Positions 38,634 through 55,792 of a stretch of 64,000 nucleotides of DNA are shown here, piece after piece; positions within the stretch are counted from its first letter, which is position 1; every line of letters starts with the position of its first letter. The notes under the pieces are model-generated. The model had not been told where the DNA came from, did not search any database, and saw only the letters and a list, made by a program, of their open reading frames with translations. Location of the stretch: the NCBI RefSeq assembly GCF_001423295.1, contig NZ_LMNG01000007.1, positions 18,979 through 82,978 on the forward strand. The letters run 5' to 3'. Position numbers and translations under genes: made by a program. Origin of the DNA: Methylobacterium sp. Leaf112. GTDB lineage: Bacteria; Pseudomonadota; Alphaproteobacteria; Rhizobiales; Beijerinckiaceae.

Positions 38634-39781
38634 GGGGCGAAAACCTCCGCCACGGCCCGGGTGACGCGGGCGGTGGACCCGGATTCGTCGAGCGGATTGC
38701 GGCGCAGGCGATGGCGCAGGGCCGCCGGGGCGATTCGGGAGAGGTGATCGACGCCGACGGTGTCGGCCGCCTCCAGGGCCGCGAGCGCCCGGGCCGTGCG
38801 CATGAGGGTGAGTTCGCCCCGCAGTCCGTCGGTCCCGAGGGCGAGGCAGAGCCGGGCGGCCGCCTCCAGGGTGGCGTCGGGCACGGTGAGCGACGGCAGG
38901 TGCGCGCGGGCGCGGGTGAGGGTCTCGCGGATCGCCGCGTCGGCCCCGGCATGGGCGGCGCAGAACGCCTCCGGATCGCGCTCGTAGGTGTCGCGGCGAC
39001 GCACCACGTCGATGCGGGTCGGCAGGTCCGTCGGCGTCGTCACCTCGACGGCGAGGCCGAAGCGGTCGAGGAGCTGCGGGCGCAACTCGCCCTCCTCCGG
39101 GTTGCCGCTGCCCACCAGCACGAAGCGGGCGGGATGGCGGATGCTCAGGCCCTCGCGCTCCACGGTGTTGATCCCCGACGCCGCGACATCGAGGAGGAGG
39201 TCGACGAGGTGATCGTCGAGGAGATTGACCTCGTCGATGTAGAGGAAGCCCCGGTTGGCCCGCGCCAGCAACCCCGGCTCGAACGCCTTCTGCCCGTGGG
39301 CGAGCGCCCGTTCGAGGTCGAGGGCGCCCACCACCCGGTCCTCGGTGGCGCCGAGCGGCAGGTCCACCACCGGCACCGGGACGGTGTGGACCTTCAGGCC
39401 GCCGGCGTGGTCGCGGCAGAGGTGGCACAGATCGCCTGGCCGGGCGGGATCGCAGGCATAGGGGCACCCGGCCACCGCCCGCATGGGCGGCAGGAGGGCG
39501 GCGAGCCCCCGGATCGCCGTGGATTTGCCCGTGCCGCGATCGCCGAAGACGAGGACGCCGCCGACGGACGGGTCCACGGCCGCGATGAGGAGCGCCTGGC
39601 GCATCTCATCCTGGCCGACGATGGCCGAGAACGGGAAGCTCGGGGCCGGCGCGTACGGCGCCGTGTCCGGACGCGCCGGCTTCGCCCGTCCCGTTGCCCG
39701 GATGACGCCGGTCTCCGCGTTCGGGGGTGCGACGGAGGCCGGTTCACGATGCACCGCGTGGGTCGATCCGTTGACGATCAT
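38630..39781 (-). CDS. bchI: Magnesium chelatase ATPase subunit I
   Basis: This 383-residue AAA+ ATPase has Walker A GDRGTGKST at about 80-88, Walker B FLYIDEVNLLDDH, and arginine/sensor regions GSGNPEEGELRPQLLDRFGL. It forms rings with BchD and powers Mg2+ insertion by BchH. About 45 low-complexity residues precede the core. It follows hemA by 63 nt. Confidence 0.96.
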   Translation of the reverse strand: MIVNGSTHAVHREPASVAPPNAETGVIRATGRAKPARPDTAPYAPAPSFPFSAIVGQDEMRQALLIAAVDPSVGGVLVFGDRGTGKSTAIRGLAALLPPMRAVAGCPYACDPARPGDLCHLCRDHAGGLKVHTVPVPVVDLPLGATEDRVVGALDLERALAHGQKAFEPGLLARANRGFLYIDEVNLLDDHLVDLLLDVAASGINTVEREGLSIRHPARFVLVGSGNPEEGELRPQLLDRFGLAVEVTTPTDLPTRIDVVRRRDTYERDPEAFCAAHAGADAAIRETLTRARAHLPSLTVPDATLEAAARLCLALGTDGLRGELTLMRTARALAALEAADTVGVDHLSRIAPAALRHRLRRNPLDESGSTARVTRAVAEVFAP

Positions 39782-39844
39782 GGGGCCGATTTCACCTTGT
39801 CTCGACGCGTCGTTCGCATCTCCCCGTGTGATGGGGAGCAGGGT

Positions 39845-41062
39845 CTACTCGGCTGCCGCGCGCTCGACGCCCATCCGGCCCCAGATGGTGCTGAGCGCAC
39901 TCACCAGGTGGTCGATGTCGGCATCCGTGTGGAGCGGGGACGGGGTGATGCGCAGGCGCTCGGTGCCGCGCGGGACCGTGGGATAGTTGATCGGCTGGAC
40001 GTAGATGCCGAACGTGTCGAGCAGGGTGTCGCTGATCGCCTTGCACAGCACGGGGTCGCAGACCATCACCGGCACGATGTGGCTGTCGTTGGGCAGGTAC
40101 GGGATGCCGGCCGCGTCGAGGCGCGCGCGGACGGTGGCGACCCGCTCCTGATGCCGGGTGCGCTCCGATCCACTGGCCTTGAGGTGACGGATGCTGGCCG
40201 CCGCGCCCGCCGCCACGGCGGGCGGCAGCGAGGTGGTGAAGATGAAACCCGAGGCGAAGCTGCGGACGAAATCGCAGAGCTTCGCCGAGGCGGTGATGTA
40301 GCCGCCATGCACCGCGAACGCCTTGCCCAGCGTCCCCTCGATGACGTCGAGGCGGTGGGCGAGGCCGTCGCGCTCGGAGATGCCGCCGCCGCGTTGCCCG
40401 TAGAGGCCGACCGCGTGGACTTCGTCGAGGTAGGTGAGCGCGCCGTGGGCTTCCGCCACGTCGCAGATCTCCGCGATGGGGGCGATGTCGCCGTCCATGG
40501 AGTAGACGGACTCGAAGGCCACGAGCTTCGGGCGGGAGGGGTCGACCAGACGCAGCTTGCGGTCGAGATCCTCCGGGTCGTTGTGGCGGAAGATGTGGCG
40601 CTCGGCCCGGCTCGCCTTGATGCCCTCGATCATCGAGGCGTGATTCTCGGCGTCGGAAAACACCGCGCAGTTCGGGAGCTTGCCCGCGAGGGTGCCGAGC
40701 GCCGCCCAGTTGGAGACGTAGCCGGAGGTGAACAGGAGCGCGGCCTCCTTGCCGTGGAGGTCGGCGAGCTCCTGCTCCAGCAGCACGTGATAATGGTTGG
40801 TGCCCGAGATGTTGCGGGTGCCGCCGGCCCCGGCGCCGCAGCGGTCGAGGGCCTCGTGCATGGCATCGAGCACAACCGGGTGCTGGCCCATGCCGAGATA
40901 GTCGTTGGAGCACCACACGGTGACCGGGCGGGTGCCGCCGGGGGTGTGATGCGTGGCGTGGGGGAAGCGGCCGTTGTGCCGCTCCAGGTCCGTGAACACC
41001 CGGTAGCGGCCCTCGCGGTGGAGGCCGTCGAGTTCGGCGGCGAAGAAGTTTTCGTAGTTCAT
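39845..41062 (-). CDS. hemA: 5-aminolevulinate synthase
   Basis: This 405-residue PLP enzyme condenses glycine and succinyl-CoA, the first step of tetrapyrrole synthesis in alphaproteobacteria. Landmarks are [34 protein letters not shown] and the PLP-lysine region [14 protein letters not shown]. Its place between puhE and bchI puts ALA supply in the pigment operon. Whether another ALAS copy exists elsewhere in the genome cannot be seen here. Confidence 0.95.
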   Translation of the reverse strand: MNYENFFAAELDGLHREGRYRVFTDLERHNGRFPHATHHTPGGTRPVTVWCSNDYLGMGQHPVVLDAMHEALDRCGAGAGGTRNISGTNHYHVLLEQELADLHGKEAALLFTSGYVSNWAALGTLAGKLPNCAVFSDAENHASMIEGIKASRAERHIFRHNDPEDLDRKLRLVDPSRPKLVAFESVYSMDGDIAPIAEICDVAEAHGALTYLDEVHAVGLYGQRGGGISERDGLAHRLDVIEGTLGKAFAVHGGYITASAKLCDFVRSFASGFIFTTSLPPAVAAGAAASIRHLKASGSERTRHQERVATVRARLDAAGIPYLPNDSHIVPVMVCDPVLCKAISDTLLDTFGIYVQPINYPTVPRGTERLRITPSPLHTDADIDHLVSALSTIWGRMGVERAAAE

Positions 41063-41131
41063 GGCCTGTCCCCTTCCCGTTCTCTGCAGTGGTCTTTGCC
41101 CGTTCTTGTGGCGAAGGTCGCAAGGCGACGC

Positions 41132-41995
41132 TCAGCCGACGGTTTCGTGCGCCTCCCGGCTCCGGGCCGTGAGGGGTGGCGTAGCGACCGCGCCGTAATC
41201 CGCCCCACCGCCCATGGGGGCTGCGCGCGGGGCGGCGTTCTTCCCCGGCAGGCTCCACTGCCACAGGGCGGCCGAGGGCAGCGGCAGCATGAGGAAGCCG
41301 TGCTCCAGGGTGGCGAGTGCCATGAGCGTCGTGACGACGGTGAAGCCGACGAGCTCGTGGGCGCCGATGCCCTCCCCCAGGGCGGCGGCGGCCAGCCAGA
41401 CGGTGCCGGACGCGGCCGCCGCGACGGAGAGCGGGAACAGCGGGTTCATCGCCCGGTTGCGCAGGAAGCCGGCGAGATAGGCGAGGTGGGCGGGCAGGAA
41501 CTCGGCGTTGAGGTTGCGCACGCCGAGAAACATGTTGAGCCGGGCCGAGAGGTTCATGGCCGCCAGGATGAGGTAGGTCCACAGCGCGAAGCGGTTGGGG
41601 CCGCCCCAGGTCAGCCACAGGATCGCCAGGCCGCCGGCGATGATGGCGACTTCGTGCCAGAGGCTTGTGGCCAGCGCCGCCCGGAAGCGGGCGAACCCGC
41701 GTGCGCCCGGTGGGCACGCCACCGTGCGTGGCCCGGAGACGAAGCCCATGTAGTAGCTCATCTCCTGCCAGCCCCAGACCAGCAGCGCGCCGGTGAAGGC
41801 GGTGTAGGCCCCCGCTTCGGTGGTGTCCGCCGCGCTGGTGCCGATGGCCCACAGGGCTCCGGCGAGCACCAGGGTGCCGCCCGCCATGCTCCAGGGATGG
41901 GTGGAGCGCGGGCGGTGATCGAGCAGGATGATGAGCCCGGTGGAGAACCACCAGATCACCACCGCGTAGAGGGCGGGGACGGCGTAGGCGGCCAT
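41132..41995 (-). CDS. puhE: Photosynthetic complex assembly protein PuhE
   Basis: This 287-residue polytopic membrane protein (about seven hydrophobic segments) has typical PuhE features: VIWWFSTGLIILLDHRP near the N-terminus, WGWQEMSYYMGFVSGPR and LSARLNMFLGVRNLNAEFLPAHLAYL. It is associated with reaction-centre assembly and bacteriochlorophyll allocation. It follows acsF by 4 nt. The C-terminal 35 residues are variable. Confidence 0.93.
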   Translation of the reverse strand: MAAYAVPALYAVVIWWFSTGLIILLDHRPRSTHPWSMAGGTLVLAGALWAIGTSAADTTEAGAYTAFTGALLVWGWQEMSYYMGFVSGPRTVACPPGARGFARFRAALATSLWHEVAIIAGGLAILWLTWGGPNRFALWTYLILAAMNLSARLNMFLGVRNLNAEFLPAHLAYLAGFLRNRAMNPLFPLSVAAAASGTVWLAAAALGEGIGAHELVGFTVVTTLMALATLEHGFLMLPLPSAALWQWSLPGKNAAPRAAPMGGGADYGAVATPPLTARSREAHETVG

Positions 41996-41999
41996 CGCC

Positions 42000-43082
42000 C
42001 TACCAGACCGGCTCGAGGCGGATTTCGGCCGGCATCGGGTTGTCGAGGGTCGGCAGTGCGTAGAGCCGGGCGAAGTTCACCGCCGAGGCCGCGATCCAGG
42101 CGCCGTGCTTGAGCTTGCCCATCAGTCCGCCCTGCGCCTTGGCGTCGGCGATGCCGTTGGAGCAGGCGAGCAGCCGGTCGAGGGCCCGCTTGAACTTCGG
42201 GCTCTCGAGATCGAGGGTGAGCGGGAAGGTCTGCTTCGAGATTTCCGAGGTGATGCGGAACACCTTGAAATCGTAATCGGTCGGATCGACGCCGAGCGCC
42301 TTGTGGAAGGCCGGGCGGCAATGGTCACGCACATACATGGTCGCGAACACGGCGAGCAGGAAGAACTTGATCCAGTAGCGATTCACGCCCGTGGTCAACT
42401 TCGGGTTGGCGCGCATCAGCAGGGCGAAGGCTTCGCCGTGGCGGAACTCGTCGTTGCACCACTTCTCGAACCACTTGAAGATCGGGTGGAAGCGCCGCTC
42501 GGGATGGCGCTCCAATTCGCGAAAAATGGTGATGTAGCGGGCGTAGCCGATCTTCTCGGAGAGGTAGGTCGCGTAGAAGATGAATTTTGGGCGAAAGAAA
42601 GTGTATTTCTTGGACTTGGTCAGGAAGCCCAGGTCTACGCCGATACCGAAATCCTTCAACACGTCGTTGATGAACCCGGCATGTCGGGCCTCGTCGCGGC
42701 TCATGAAGCCGAACAGTTCGCGGATATCGGGGTTCTTGGCGCGCTTCCGCATCTCCGCGTAGAGCACGCAGCCGGAAAACTCGGCGGTGATGGACGACAC
42801 GAGGAAGTCCATGAACTCCTTGCGCAGCTCCGGGTCGAGGCCAGACATGTCGGCGTCGAAATCGGAATTGCGGGTGAAGTGGCGCTTGTTCGGGTCGTCG
42901 CGCAACTCGGCGATGAGCTTGTCCCAGTCCGCGCGCACGGGCTCGACGTCGGTGCGGTCGAGTTCCTCGAAATCCGTGGTGTAGAAGCGCGGCGACAGGA
43001 AGGTGGTCTCGTGCGCGGCCTTGGTGCCCTCATTCATGGGCAGCTTGGGCTTCACGGTCTGGTGCTGGATCGAGACGGTCAC
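42000..43082 (-). CDS. acsF: Mg-protoporphyrin IX monomethyl ester oxidative cyclase
   Basis: This 360-residue di-iron enzyme forms the fifth ring of bacteriochlorophyll using O2. Iron-binding motifs are [21 protein letters not shown] (ExxH) and [10 protein letters not shown] (second ExxH). The GTG start at 43082 overlaps the stop of the upstream 100-aa orf (GTGA) and has GAGAGGAGG 5 nt before it. It indicates an oxygen-requiring pathway, and no bchE gene is present in this window. Confidence 0.95.
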   Translation of the reverse strand: MTVSIQHQTVKPKLPMNEGTKAAHETTFLSPRFYTTDFEELDRTDVEPVRADWDKLIAELRDDPNKRHFTRNSDFDADMSGLDPELRKEFMDFLVSSITAEFSGCVLYAEMRKRAKNPDIRELFGFMSRDEARHAGFINDVLKDFGIGVDLGFLTKSKKYTFFRPKFIFYATYLSEKIGYARYITIFRELERHPERRFHPIFKWFEKWCNDEFRHGEAFALLMRANPKLTTGVNRYWIKFFLLAVFATMYVRDHCRPAFHKALGVDPTDYDFKVFRITSEISKQTFPLTLDLESPKFKRALDRLLACSNGIADAKAQGGLMGKLKHGAWIAASAVNFARLYALPTLDNPMPAEIRLEPVW

Positions 43083-43381
43083 AGGCGCCTCCTCTCGGAA
43101 AAGCTGACTTCGTAGAGTTCGGTGAGTTCGAGGTGCCCGGCGAGCCTGGTCCAGAACCGCTCCAGGCGTCCGGCCCGGATCACCGTGGCGGTGCGGCGGA
43201 CCGTGAGACGCTCGCCGTAGGGGACGCTCACGGGGGAATCGTGGACGAGGACCTCGTCGCCGGGCTCGATGTCGAAGTCGGCGTCGAGGGTCACGTGGGC
43301 ATGGAGGCTCTCGGGCGTCTGCTCGATCTCCACGGTACAGGGCACCTCGACGGTGCGGCGGCCGTTCAGCCAGGCGATCAT
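43079..43381 (-). CDS. Conserved-looking 100-residue protein between puhC and acsF
   Basis: This is a 100-residue soluble protein with no signal or membrane segment. The middle, [35 protein letters not shown], looks like a beta-barrel or OB-like segment. The C-terminus is basic (SFSERRRL). It overlaps puhC and acsF by 4 nt each, so it is locked into the operon. I do not recognise a named family. A role with AcsF or reaction-centre assembly is inferred from position only. Confidence 0.75.
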   Translation of the reverse strand: MIAWLNGRRTVEVPCTVEIEQTPESLHAHVTLDADFDIEPGDEVLVHDSPVSVPYGERLTVRRTATVIRAGRLERFWTRLAGHLELTELYEVSFSERRRL

Positions 43382-43842
43382 CGGGGGGCTCCGGGCTCGG
43401 GCAGCAGGCGGGCGAACGCGACGAAGTTCGACGGACCGAAGGCGCCGAGATTGACCGCGCGGCCGGTGAGCTCGTCGTCGAGGGCAAGGCTGCCGTCGTC
43501 GAAATGGGTGAGGCGGAACGGTGCCTCACGGCCGAACCCGGCACGCAGGCGAGCCTGGCCGAAGCCCCTCAGGGTGGCGCGCATGAAGTTGTCCTGGCCC
43601 GGCTCCACGGTGGCGACGAGGGTGCCCTTCACCGCGTCGCGCAGGAGGATCGCCCCGTCCGCCCGGTCCTCGGCGGTCAGGCGCAGGGTACGGACGGGCT
43701 GGGCCGGGGGCATTCGCGTCAGGCCGACCCCTTCGTGCCGGGCGATGCCGATGGTCCCGAGGGCGAAGGCGAGGAGAAGGCCGGCGCCGACGGGGAACCA
43801 GCTCGCTCGGCCCATGGGGGCGTTCAGAGTGCGTCCACTCAC
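43378..43842 (-). CDS. puhC: Photosynthetic complex assembly protein PuhC
   Basis: This 154-residue protein has one N-terminal transmembrane helix (about 15-33) and a soluble, presumably periplasmic domain with [60 protein letters not shown]. This pattern fits PuhC, which helps reaction-centre/LH1 assembly. It follows puhB by 12 nt. Confidence 0.9.
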   Translation of the reverse strand: MSGRTLNAPMGRASWFPVGAGLLLAFALGTIGIARHEGVGLTRMPPAQPVRTLRLTAEDRADGAILLRDAVKGTLVATVEPGQDNFMRATLRGFGQARLRAGFGREAPFRLTHFDDGSLALDDELTGRAVNLGAFGPSNFVAFARLLPEPGAPR

Positions 43843-43854
43843 GGGATGGTTCCT

Positions 43855-44532
43855 TCAGCTGGCGGTGGCGAGACGGGGGCCGCGGGCGCGGGGCCGGATC
43901 ACCGGGTTGGCGGCCTCCTCTTCGACCTCCCGGGCCGCCGCGAGGGCGCGGGCGAGGATGGCCGAGACATCGGCCGCGTCGGGCACCGAGCGCATCATCG
44001 GCTCGGGGGCCGTCACGTGCCACGGTCGGGCATGGGGCCAGAGGTGGAGATAGGCGATGCGGTTGCCGGGCTTCACCCGCAGGGCGAGGTCGCCGGTGCC
44101 GTCGGAGAAGTGCCGGCAGCCGGCGCCGTCCACGAGGCCGAAGGGCAGGTTCAGGGTCATGGGCAGGGCGATGCCGACCCGCATCACCACCCGGCGGTTG
44201 GTGATGGTGTAGGTGGTCGAGCGCGCCGAGAGCCAGCCGAGGAGGCCGAGGAGCGCCACGGCGCCGGTGCCGATGGCGAGCGTCGGCCCGGCGGCGATCG
44301 CGGCCTCGACGAGCCGGCCCTCCGCCGCGAGGGGGACGGCCGCCCAGAGGGCCAATCCGAAAAACCACAGGGCCACGAGGCGGATGTGCAGGGCGCGCAG
44401 TCCGATGGCGAGGCCGCCGGGGCGGCCCTGCCAGAGGATGTGTTCGCCAGCGGGCAGCGGGGCCGGCAGGCCGGGCGGCGCGTCGAAGCGGTTGGCGGGG
44501 ACGCCGTGGGTCTGGCTGAGGGCTCGGGTCAC
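43855..44532 (-). CDS. puhB: Photosynthetic complex assembly protein PuhB
   Basis: This 225-residue membrane protein has two to three hydrophobic helices and a PH-like domain containing GEHILWQGRP near the N-terminus and TTYTITNRRVVMRVGIALPMTLNLPF after the membrane part. PuhB is an assembly factor for the reaction centre. The ATG overlaps the puhA stop by 4 nt. Confidence 0.92.
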   Translation of the reverse strand: MTRALSQTHGVPANRFDAPPGLPAPLPAGEHILWQGRPGGLAIGLRALHIRLVALWFFGLALWAAVPLAAEGRLVEAAIAAGPTLAIGTGAVALLGLLGWLSARSTTYTITNRRVVMRVGIALPMTLNLPFGLVDGAGCRHFSDGTGDLALRVKPGNRIAYLHLWPHARPWHVTAPEPMMRSVPDAADVSAILARALAAAREVEEEAANPVIRPRARGPRLATAS

Positions 44533-45305
44533 AGGAAGGCCTCCTGTCGTCCGGGGGTCGCGTAGAGGGTGCCGGCACCGAAGAAGGCCATGATCCGCTC
44601 CTCCTCGTAAAGGGTCACCGAATCCGGGTCCCTGTGGGCGGGGATGTCGGCGAACTGGTGGGCCAGCAGCGCCTCGGTCTTCACGGTGCGCGAGAAGCGG
44701 CCCGTGCGGCAGAAGGTGTTGGGCATCAGCACGCGCCGACCGCCGGCACCGAGTTCCACCTCGTAGTAGCGCACCATGGATTCTCCCCGATCGACCCAGA
44801 GGTCGGAGACGGTGCCGGCGGGTTGCCGGTCGGCGCCGAACACGGTCATGCCGATGGGGTTGGGGCCGTCCTCGTGGACGACGAAATGCTCGGCCACCCG
44901 CAGGGGAACGATCCGCTTGTCGCCGTCCCAGGTGCGGTCGTGGGAATCGTCTCGGTCGGCGAACGAGCCGGGGCCGATCTGGTCGTGCAGACCGTCGGTG
45001 TCGGGCTCCAGGGGGGCGCCCGGCCAGACCTCGTGCTTGTGGCCGCGGTAGTTCCAGGTGTTGGGACCCTCGTGCGGCGGAGCGGTCTTCACCTCGCCGT
45101 TGGAGAGGTGGAAGAATTTCGGCGTCGGGATCAGGATGGGGTCCGGGGTGGCGCGCCGGCCCGGCAGCCCCTCGGCCTCCAGGGGGTAGCCCTCGCGCCG
45201 ATCCTCGCGGCGCAGGTAGAAGATCAGGCCGGCGAAGAAGATCCAGAACGCGTAGAGGACCACCTGCGCGACGTCGACATAGCCCGTGATTTCACCTCTG
45301 CCCAT
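44529..45305 (-). CDS. puhA: Reaction centre H subunit
   Basis: This 258-residue subunit has one N-terminal transmembrane helix (VAQVVLYAFWIFFAGLIFYLRRED) and a cytoplasmic PRC-barrel domain. Motifs include REGYPLEAEG, PTPKFFHLSNGE and TVSDLWVDRGESMVRYYEVEL. It caps the L/M subunits and shapes proton delivery to QB. It follows lhaA by 17 nt. Confidence 0.96.
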   Translation of the reverse strand: MGRGEITGYVDVAQVVLYAFWIFFAGLIFYLRREDRREGYPLEAEGLPGRRATPDPILIPTPKFFHLSNGEVKTAPPHEGPNTWNYRGHKHEVWPGAPLEPDTDGLHDQIGPGSFADRDDSHDRTWDGDKRIVPLRVAEHFVVHEDGPNPIGMTVFGADRQPAGTVSDLWVDRGESMVRYYEVELGAGGRRVLMPNTFCRTGRFSRTVKTEALLAHQFADIPAHRDPDSVTLYEEERIMAFFGAGTLYATPGRQEAFL

Positions 45306-45322
45306 GACGTGTCTCCCGGTTC

Positions 45323-46762
45323 TCAAGCTGACGGGTTGGGTAGGGCGACGGGCGAGGCGGAACGCCCCGCGCGGCGCCGGGCGGCGGGGTCGCGCACCAG
45401 GGGGCCGATGGCGACGAGGGTCGCGAACAGCAGCGCGATCTCGAGGTGGTAGACCATGAGATAGCCGGTGGAGGGCTGGTTCATCCCCTCCCCCAGGGCG
45501 CCGGAGGTGGCGAGGTACGAACCGAGATCGCGCAGGATGCCGCTCGCCGCGATGGCGACACCGGCGGCACTCGCCTGCACGGCGCCCCAGGCGCCGAGCG
45601 CCAGCCCCGTCTCCTCCAGGCCCGCCTTGGCCATCGAGGCCGTGAGGGTGCCGTGGGCGAACAGGCCGCCGCCGAGGCCGATGAGGGTGACGCCCAGCGC
45701 GAAGAGGGGAATGGAGTTCAGGGGAGCGGCGAAGATCACGGCCGAGAAGGCGAGGATACCGACACCGGAGCCCGCCGCCGCCACCCGGAACGCGTCGCCG
45801 CCCCGGCCGAGCCAGCGTGCGGCCAGCAGCAGGCCGAGGCCGCCGCCGGCCGCCAGCATCGCGGTGAGCGCCGTGGTCGCCGCCACCGGCAGGTGGAGGA
45901 TCTGCCCGCCATAGGGCTCCAGCAGGATGTCCTGCATGGAGAAGGCGGCGGTGCCGAGCCCCGTGGCGACGAGGCGCCGGCGGGCGAGGCCGTTGTTGGC
46001 GTAGGCCGCCCAGGATTGCGAGAAGGTCTGGCGCGGCGCGCGCTTGTCGGTGCGCGACGGATCGCGCGCCTCCTGCTTCCACAGGGCGATGCCATTGAGC
46101 ACGATGGTGACCACGGCCGCGCCCTGGATCACCTTGATGAGGCGGAGCGCCGAGAAATCGGCGAGCAGCAAGCCGAACACCACGGCGCTGACCAGCATGC
46201 CGAGGAGGAGCATCACGCAGAGCAGCGCCACCACCTTCGGGCGGACATGGGCGGGCGCGAGGTCGGTGGCCAGCGCCAGGCCCACGGTCTGGGTGGTGTG
46301 GAGGCCGGCGCCGACGAGGACGAAAGCCAGGGCGGCCGCCACATGGCCCGGCCAGGTCGGCCCGGTGGTGTCGCCCGACAGGATGAGGAGGGCGAACGGC
46401 ATGATGGCGAGCCCGCCGAACTGCAGCAGGGTGCCGAACCAGATGTAGGGCACCCGACGCCAGCCGAGCACCGAGCGGTGAGTGTCGGAGCGGAAGCCCA
46501 CCAGCGCCCGGAACGGGGCGAAGACCAGGGGCAGCGACAGCATCACGGCGACGATCCAGGCCGGCACTTCGAGCTCGACGATCATCACCCGGTTGAGGGT
46601 GCCGATGAGGAGCACGGCGGCCATGCCGACGGTGACCTGGAACAGGGCCAGACGCAGCAGGCGCCCCATGGGCAGCTCGACGGTGGCCGCATCCGCGAAC
46701 GGCAGGATGCCGGGTCCGAGCTTCATGAAGCCCCGGGCCATGGTCTCGCCGAGGCGGGTCAT
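45323..46762 (-). CDS. lhaA: LH1 assembly protein LhaA (PucC family)
   Basis: This 479-residue MFS-like membrane protein has about 12 helices. PucC/LhaA landmarks are IGTLNRVMIVELEVPAW, GFRSDTHRSVLGWRRVPYIW and SMQDILLEPYGGQI. LhaA is needed for normal LH1 assembly, possibly delivering bacteriochlorophyll. The standard order lhaA-puhA is kept. The ATG overlaps the bchM stop. Confidence 0.93.
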   Translation of the reverse strand: MTRLGETMARGFMKLGPGILPFADAATVELPMGRLLRLALFQVTVGMAAVLLIGTLNRVMIVELEVPAWIVAVMLSLPLVFAPFRALVGFRSDTHRSVLGWRRVPYIWFGTLLQFGGLAIMPFALLILSGDTTGPTWPGHVAAALAFVLVGAGLHTTQTVGLALATDLAPAHVRPKVVALLCVMLLLGMLVSAVVFGLLLADFSALRLIKVIQGAAVVTIVLNGIALWKQEARDPSRTDKRAPRQTFSQSWAAYANNGLARRRLVATGLGTAAFSMQDILLEPYGGQILHLPVAATTALTAMLAAGGGLGLLLAARWLGRGGDAFRVAAAGSGVGILAFSAVIFAAPLNSIPLFALGVTLIGLGGGLFAHGTLTASMAKAGLEETGLALGAWGAVQASAAGVAIAASGILRDLGSYLATSGALGEGMNQPSTGYLMVYHLEIALLFATLVAIGPLVRDPAARRRAGRSASPVALPNPSA

Positions 46763-47475
46763 GGCGTCCCCCTCCCCGGCGACGTGCGGGTCAGCTCGAA
46801 GGCCTGCGACAGGTAGAAGCCGCTGTTGACCCGGTGCGTCCGGGCGAGCCCGAATCCGGAGAGCACCGGTTCTGCGGCGACCCGGCGGCGCAGGGTCCTC
46901 TCCGCCACCGGCACGATGGCGGGCGCCCGGTCGGCGCGGGGAAAGGCGCGGCCGGCCCAGTGCATGAGGGTGAGCAGCGGCGTGCGCGGGGCCACGGTGA
47001 ACACCACGGAGCCGTCGGTGCGCAGGGACAGTTCGGCGAGCGCCCGGACGATGTCGGGGGTGGCGTAGTGGATCAGGGAATCCATCGCCACGACGTGGTC
47101 GAAGCGGCCGAGCCAGGGATCGAGCATATCGCCCACGCGAAAGTCGATGCGGGCGGCTTCGGGGACTTCGGCGAGGCGCTCGCGGGCGAGGCCGACGAGG
47201 GTCGGCGAGACGTCGATGGCCACCACCTCGGCGCCGCGGCGCGCCGCCTCGATGCTGAGCGCTCCGGTGCCGCAGCCGGCGTCGAGGACGCGCCGGCCGG
47301 TGAGGTCTTCCGGCAGCCAGGACAGGAGGTTCGCCCGCATGGCGTCGCGCCCGGCCCGCACGGTGGCGCGGATCTTCGACACCGGCGCGTCGGAGGTGAG
47401 GCGCGCCCAGGCGTCGACGGCGGTGCGGTCGAAGTAGGTGGTGAGCTGCGAGCGGCGGGTCGCGTAGCTGGTCAT
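46759..47475 (-). CDS. bchM: Mg-protoporphyrin IX methyltransferase
   Basis: This 238-residue SAM-dependent O-methyltransferase forms Mg-protoporphyrin IX monomethyl ester, the AcsF substrate. The SAM motif is RRVLDAGCGTGALSIEAARRG. The N-terminal YFDRTAVDAWARL and the central MDSLIHYAT are typical of BchM/ChlM. It follows bchL by 14 nt. Confidence 0.94.
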   Translation of the reverse strand: MTSYATRRSQLTTYFDRTAVDAWARLTSDAPVSKIRATVRAGRDAMRANLLSWLPEDLTGRRVLDAGCGTGALSIEAARRGAEVVAIDVSPTLVGLARERLAEVPEAARIDFRVGDMLDPWLGRFDHVVAMDSLIHYATPDIVRALAELSLRTDGSVVFTVAPRTPLLTLMHWAGRAFPRADRAPAIVPVAERTLRRRVAAEPVLSGFGLARTHRVNSGFYLSQAFELTRTSPGRGTP

Positions 47476-47489
47476 GGCGCGCCCTCCCC

Positions 47490-52105
<4,616 letters not shown>

Positions 52106-52115
52106 GGGAATGGCC

Positions 52116-53693
52116 TCAGCGGCCGAAATGCGCTTTTGCATCGTACAACGTCTCGACGGTGATGCGGGACAGGGCGCGCTCGCGGGCGAACCGCTCGGTG
52201 TTGGCGCGGGCCTTGCCGCGCACGAAGAACGGGATCTTCTTCAGTTCCTTCTCGGCCGAAGCCTCCCAGGCGGCCGGTGCGTCGTCGGGAACCGAGGTCT
52301 GCGGTGGCGTGTCGATCACCGGGGCGGCGGGCTCCGGTGCCTCGGGCACGGAGGGGGCCGTTCCGTGTCGTGTGAGATGCGAGGGCGCGGCGCCGTCGTG
52401 GAACTCGGCATCCTCGCGGAACATGCCGAGGAGGTGCTCCTCCAGCCCCATCATCAGGGGGTGGACGAGGGTGTCGAACAGGACGTTGGCGCCCTCGAAC
52501 CCCATCTGCGGCGAGTGCCGGGCGGGAAAGTCCTGTACGTGGATCGGGGCCGAGATCACCGCGCAGGGCACGCCCAAGCGCTTGGCGATATGGCGCTCCA
52601 TCTGGGTGCCCAGGACCAATTCGGCCTGGGCGGCCTGAATCGCCGCCTCGACGTCGAGGTAGTCGTCGGTGATCGTCGCCTCGATGCCGTGGAGTGCGGC
52701 TTCCGCCCGCACCTCCCGGGCGAATTCGCGGGTGTAGGTGCCGAGTCCCACGACCTTGAAGCCGAGTTCCGCCGCCGCGACCCGCGCGATGGCCAGCGCG
52801 TGGGTGGCATCGCCGAAGATGAAGACCCGCTTGCCGGTGAGGTAGGTCGAATCGACGGAGCGCGAGTACCACGGCAGACGCGAGGGGGCGCCGGCAAGGA
52901 CAGGGGCCGGATCGACGTTCGCCAGCGCCGCCACCTCCTCGACGAATCGGATCGTGGCCCCGACCCCGATGGGCACGGTCTCGACCAGGGGCTGGCCGAA
53001 GGTCTTCTGGAGGTGCTGGGCCGCCGCGCGGGCGATCTCGGGATAGAGCACCACGTTGAAGTCCGCCGCCGACAGGCGTCCGAGATCGGCCGGGCTGGCG
53101 CCCCACGGGGCGACGACGTTCACGTCGATGCCGAGGGCGCCCAGGAGCTTCTCGATCTCGACGAGGTCGTCGCGATGGCGGAAGCCGAGCGCCGTCGGAC
53201 CCAGGATATTGCAGAGCGGGCGCCGGCCCGCGCGCGGTGCGGGCTCGGCCTTGGGGCCGGCGAGCGCCCGCACCAGCCGATAGAAGGTCTCGGAGGCGCC
53301 CCAGTTCTCCTTCTTCTGGTAGGCCGGCAGCTCGAGGGGGATCACCGGGATCGGCAGGTCGAGGGCACGGGCAAGGCCGCCCGGATCGTCCTGGATCAGT
53401 TCGGCCGTGCACGAGGCGCCGACGATCATCGCCTCGGGCTGGAACCGGGCATAGGCCTCCGACACGGCGTTCTGGAAGATCGCGGCGGTGTCGGCGCCCA
53501 GGTCGCGCGCCTGGAAGGTGGTGTAGGTCACCGGCGGGCGGGCGTCGCGCCGCTCGATCATGGTGAACAAGAGGTCGGCGTAGGTGTCGCCCTGGGGGGC
53601 GTGCAGCACGTAGTGCAGGCCCCGCATGGCGGTGGCGACCCGCATGGCGCCGATATGGGGCGGTCCCTCGTAGGTCCAGAGCGTCAGCTGCAT
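52116..53693 (-). CDS. bchB: Light-independent protochlorophyllide reductase subunit B
   Basis: This 525-residue subunit of dark-operative protochlorophyllide reductase begins [20 protein letters not shown]. Asp36 ([10 protein letters not shown]) matches the known aspartate ligand of the NB 4Fe-4S cluster. A Pro/Ala linker near 435-470 separates the core from the C-terminal domain ([17 protein letters not shown]...). It starts 4 nt after bchN. Confidence 0.96.
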   Translation of the reverse strand: MQLTLWTYEGPPHIGAMRVATAMRGLHYVLHAPQGDTYADLLFTMIERRDARPPVTYTTFQARDLGADTAAIFQNAVSEAYARFQPEAMIVGASCTAELIQDDPGGLARALDLPIPVIPLELPAYQKKENWGASETFYRLVRALAGPKAEPAPRAGRRPLCNILGPTALGFRHRDDLVEIEKLLGALGIDVNVVAPWGASPADLGRLSAADFNVVLYPEIARAAAQHLQKTFGQPLVETVPIGVGATIRFVEEVAALANVDPAPVLAGAPSRLPWYSRSVDSTYLTGKRVFIFGDATHALAIARVAAAELGFKVVGLGTYTREFAREVRAEAALHGIEATITDDYLDVEAAIQAAQAELVLGTQMERHIAKRLGVPCAVISAPIHVQDFPARHSPQMGFEGANVLFDTLVHPLMMGLEEHLLGMFREDAEFHDGAAPSHLTRHGTAPSVPEAPEPAAPVIDTPPQTSVPDDAPAAWEASAEKELKKIPFFVRGKARANTERFARERALSRITVETLYDAKAHFGR

Positions 53694-53697
53694 AGTC

Positions 53698-55792
<2,095 letters not shown>

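Noticed and set aside
38579..42112. 1177-codon open frame on the plus strand across bchI, hemA and puhE
   Set aside because: Antisense shadow of three well-supported genes. No recognisable motif.
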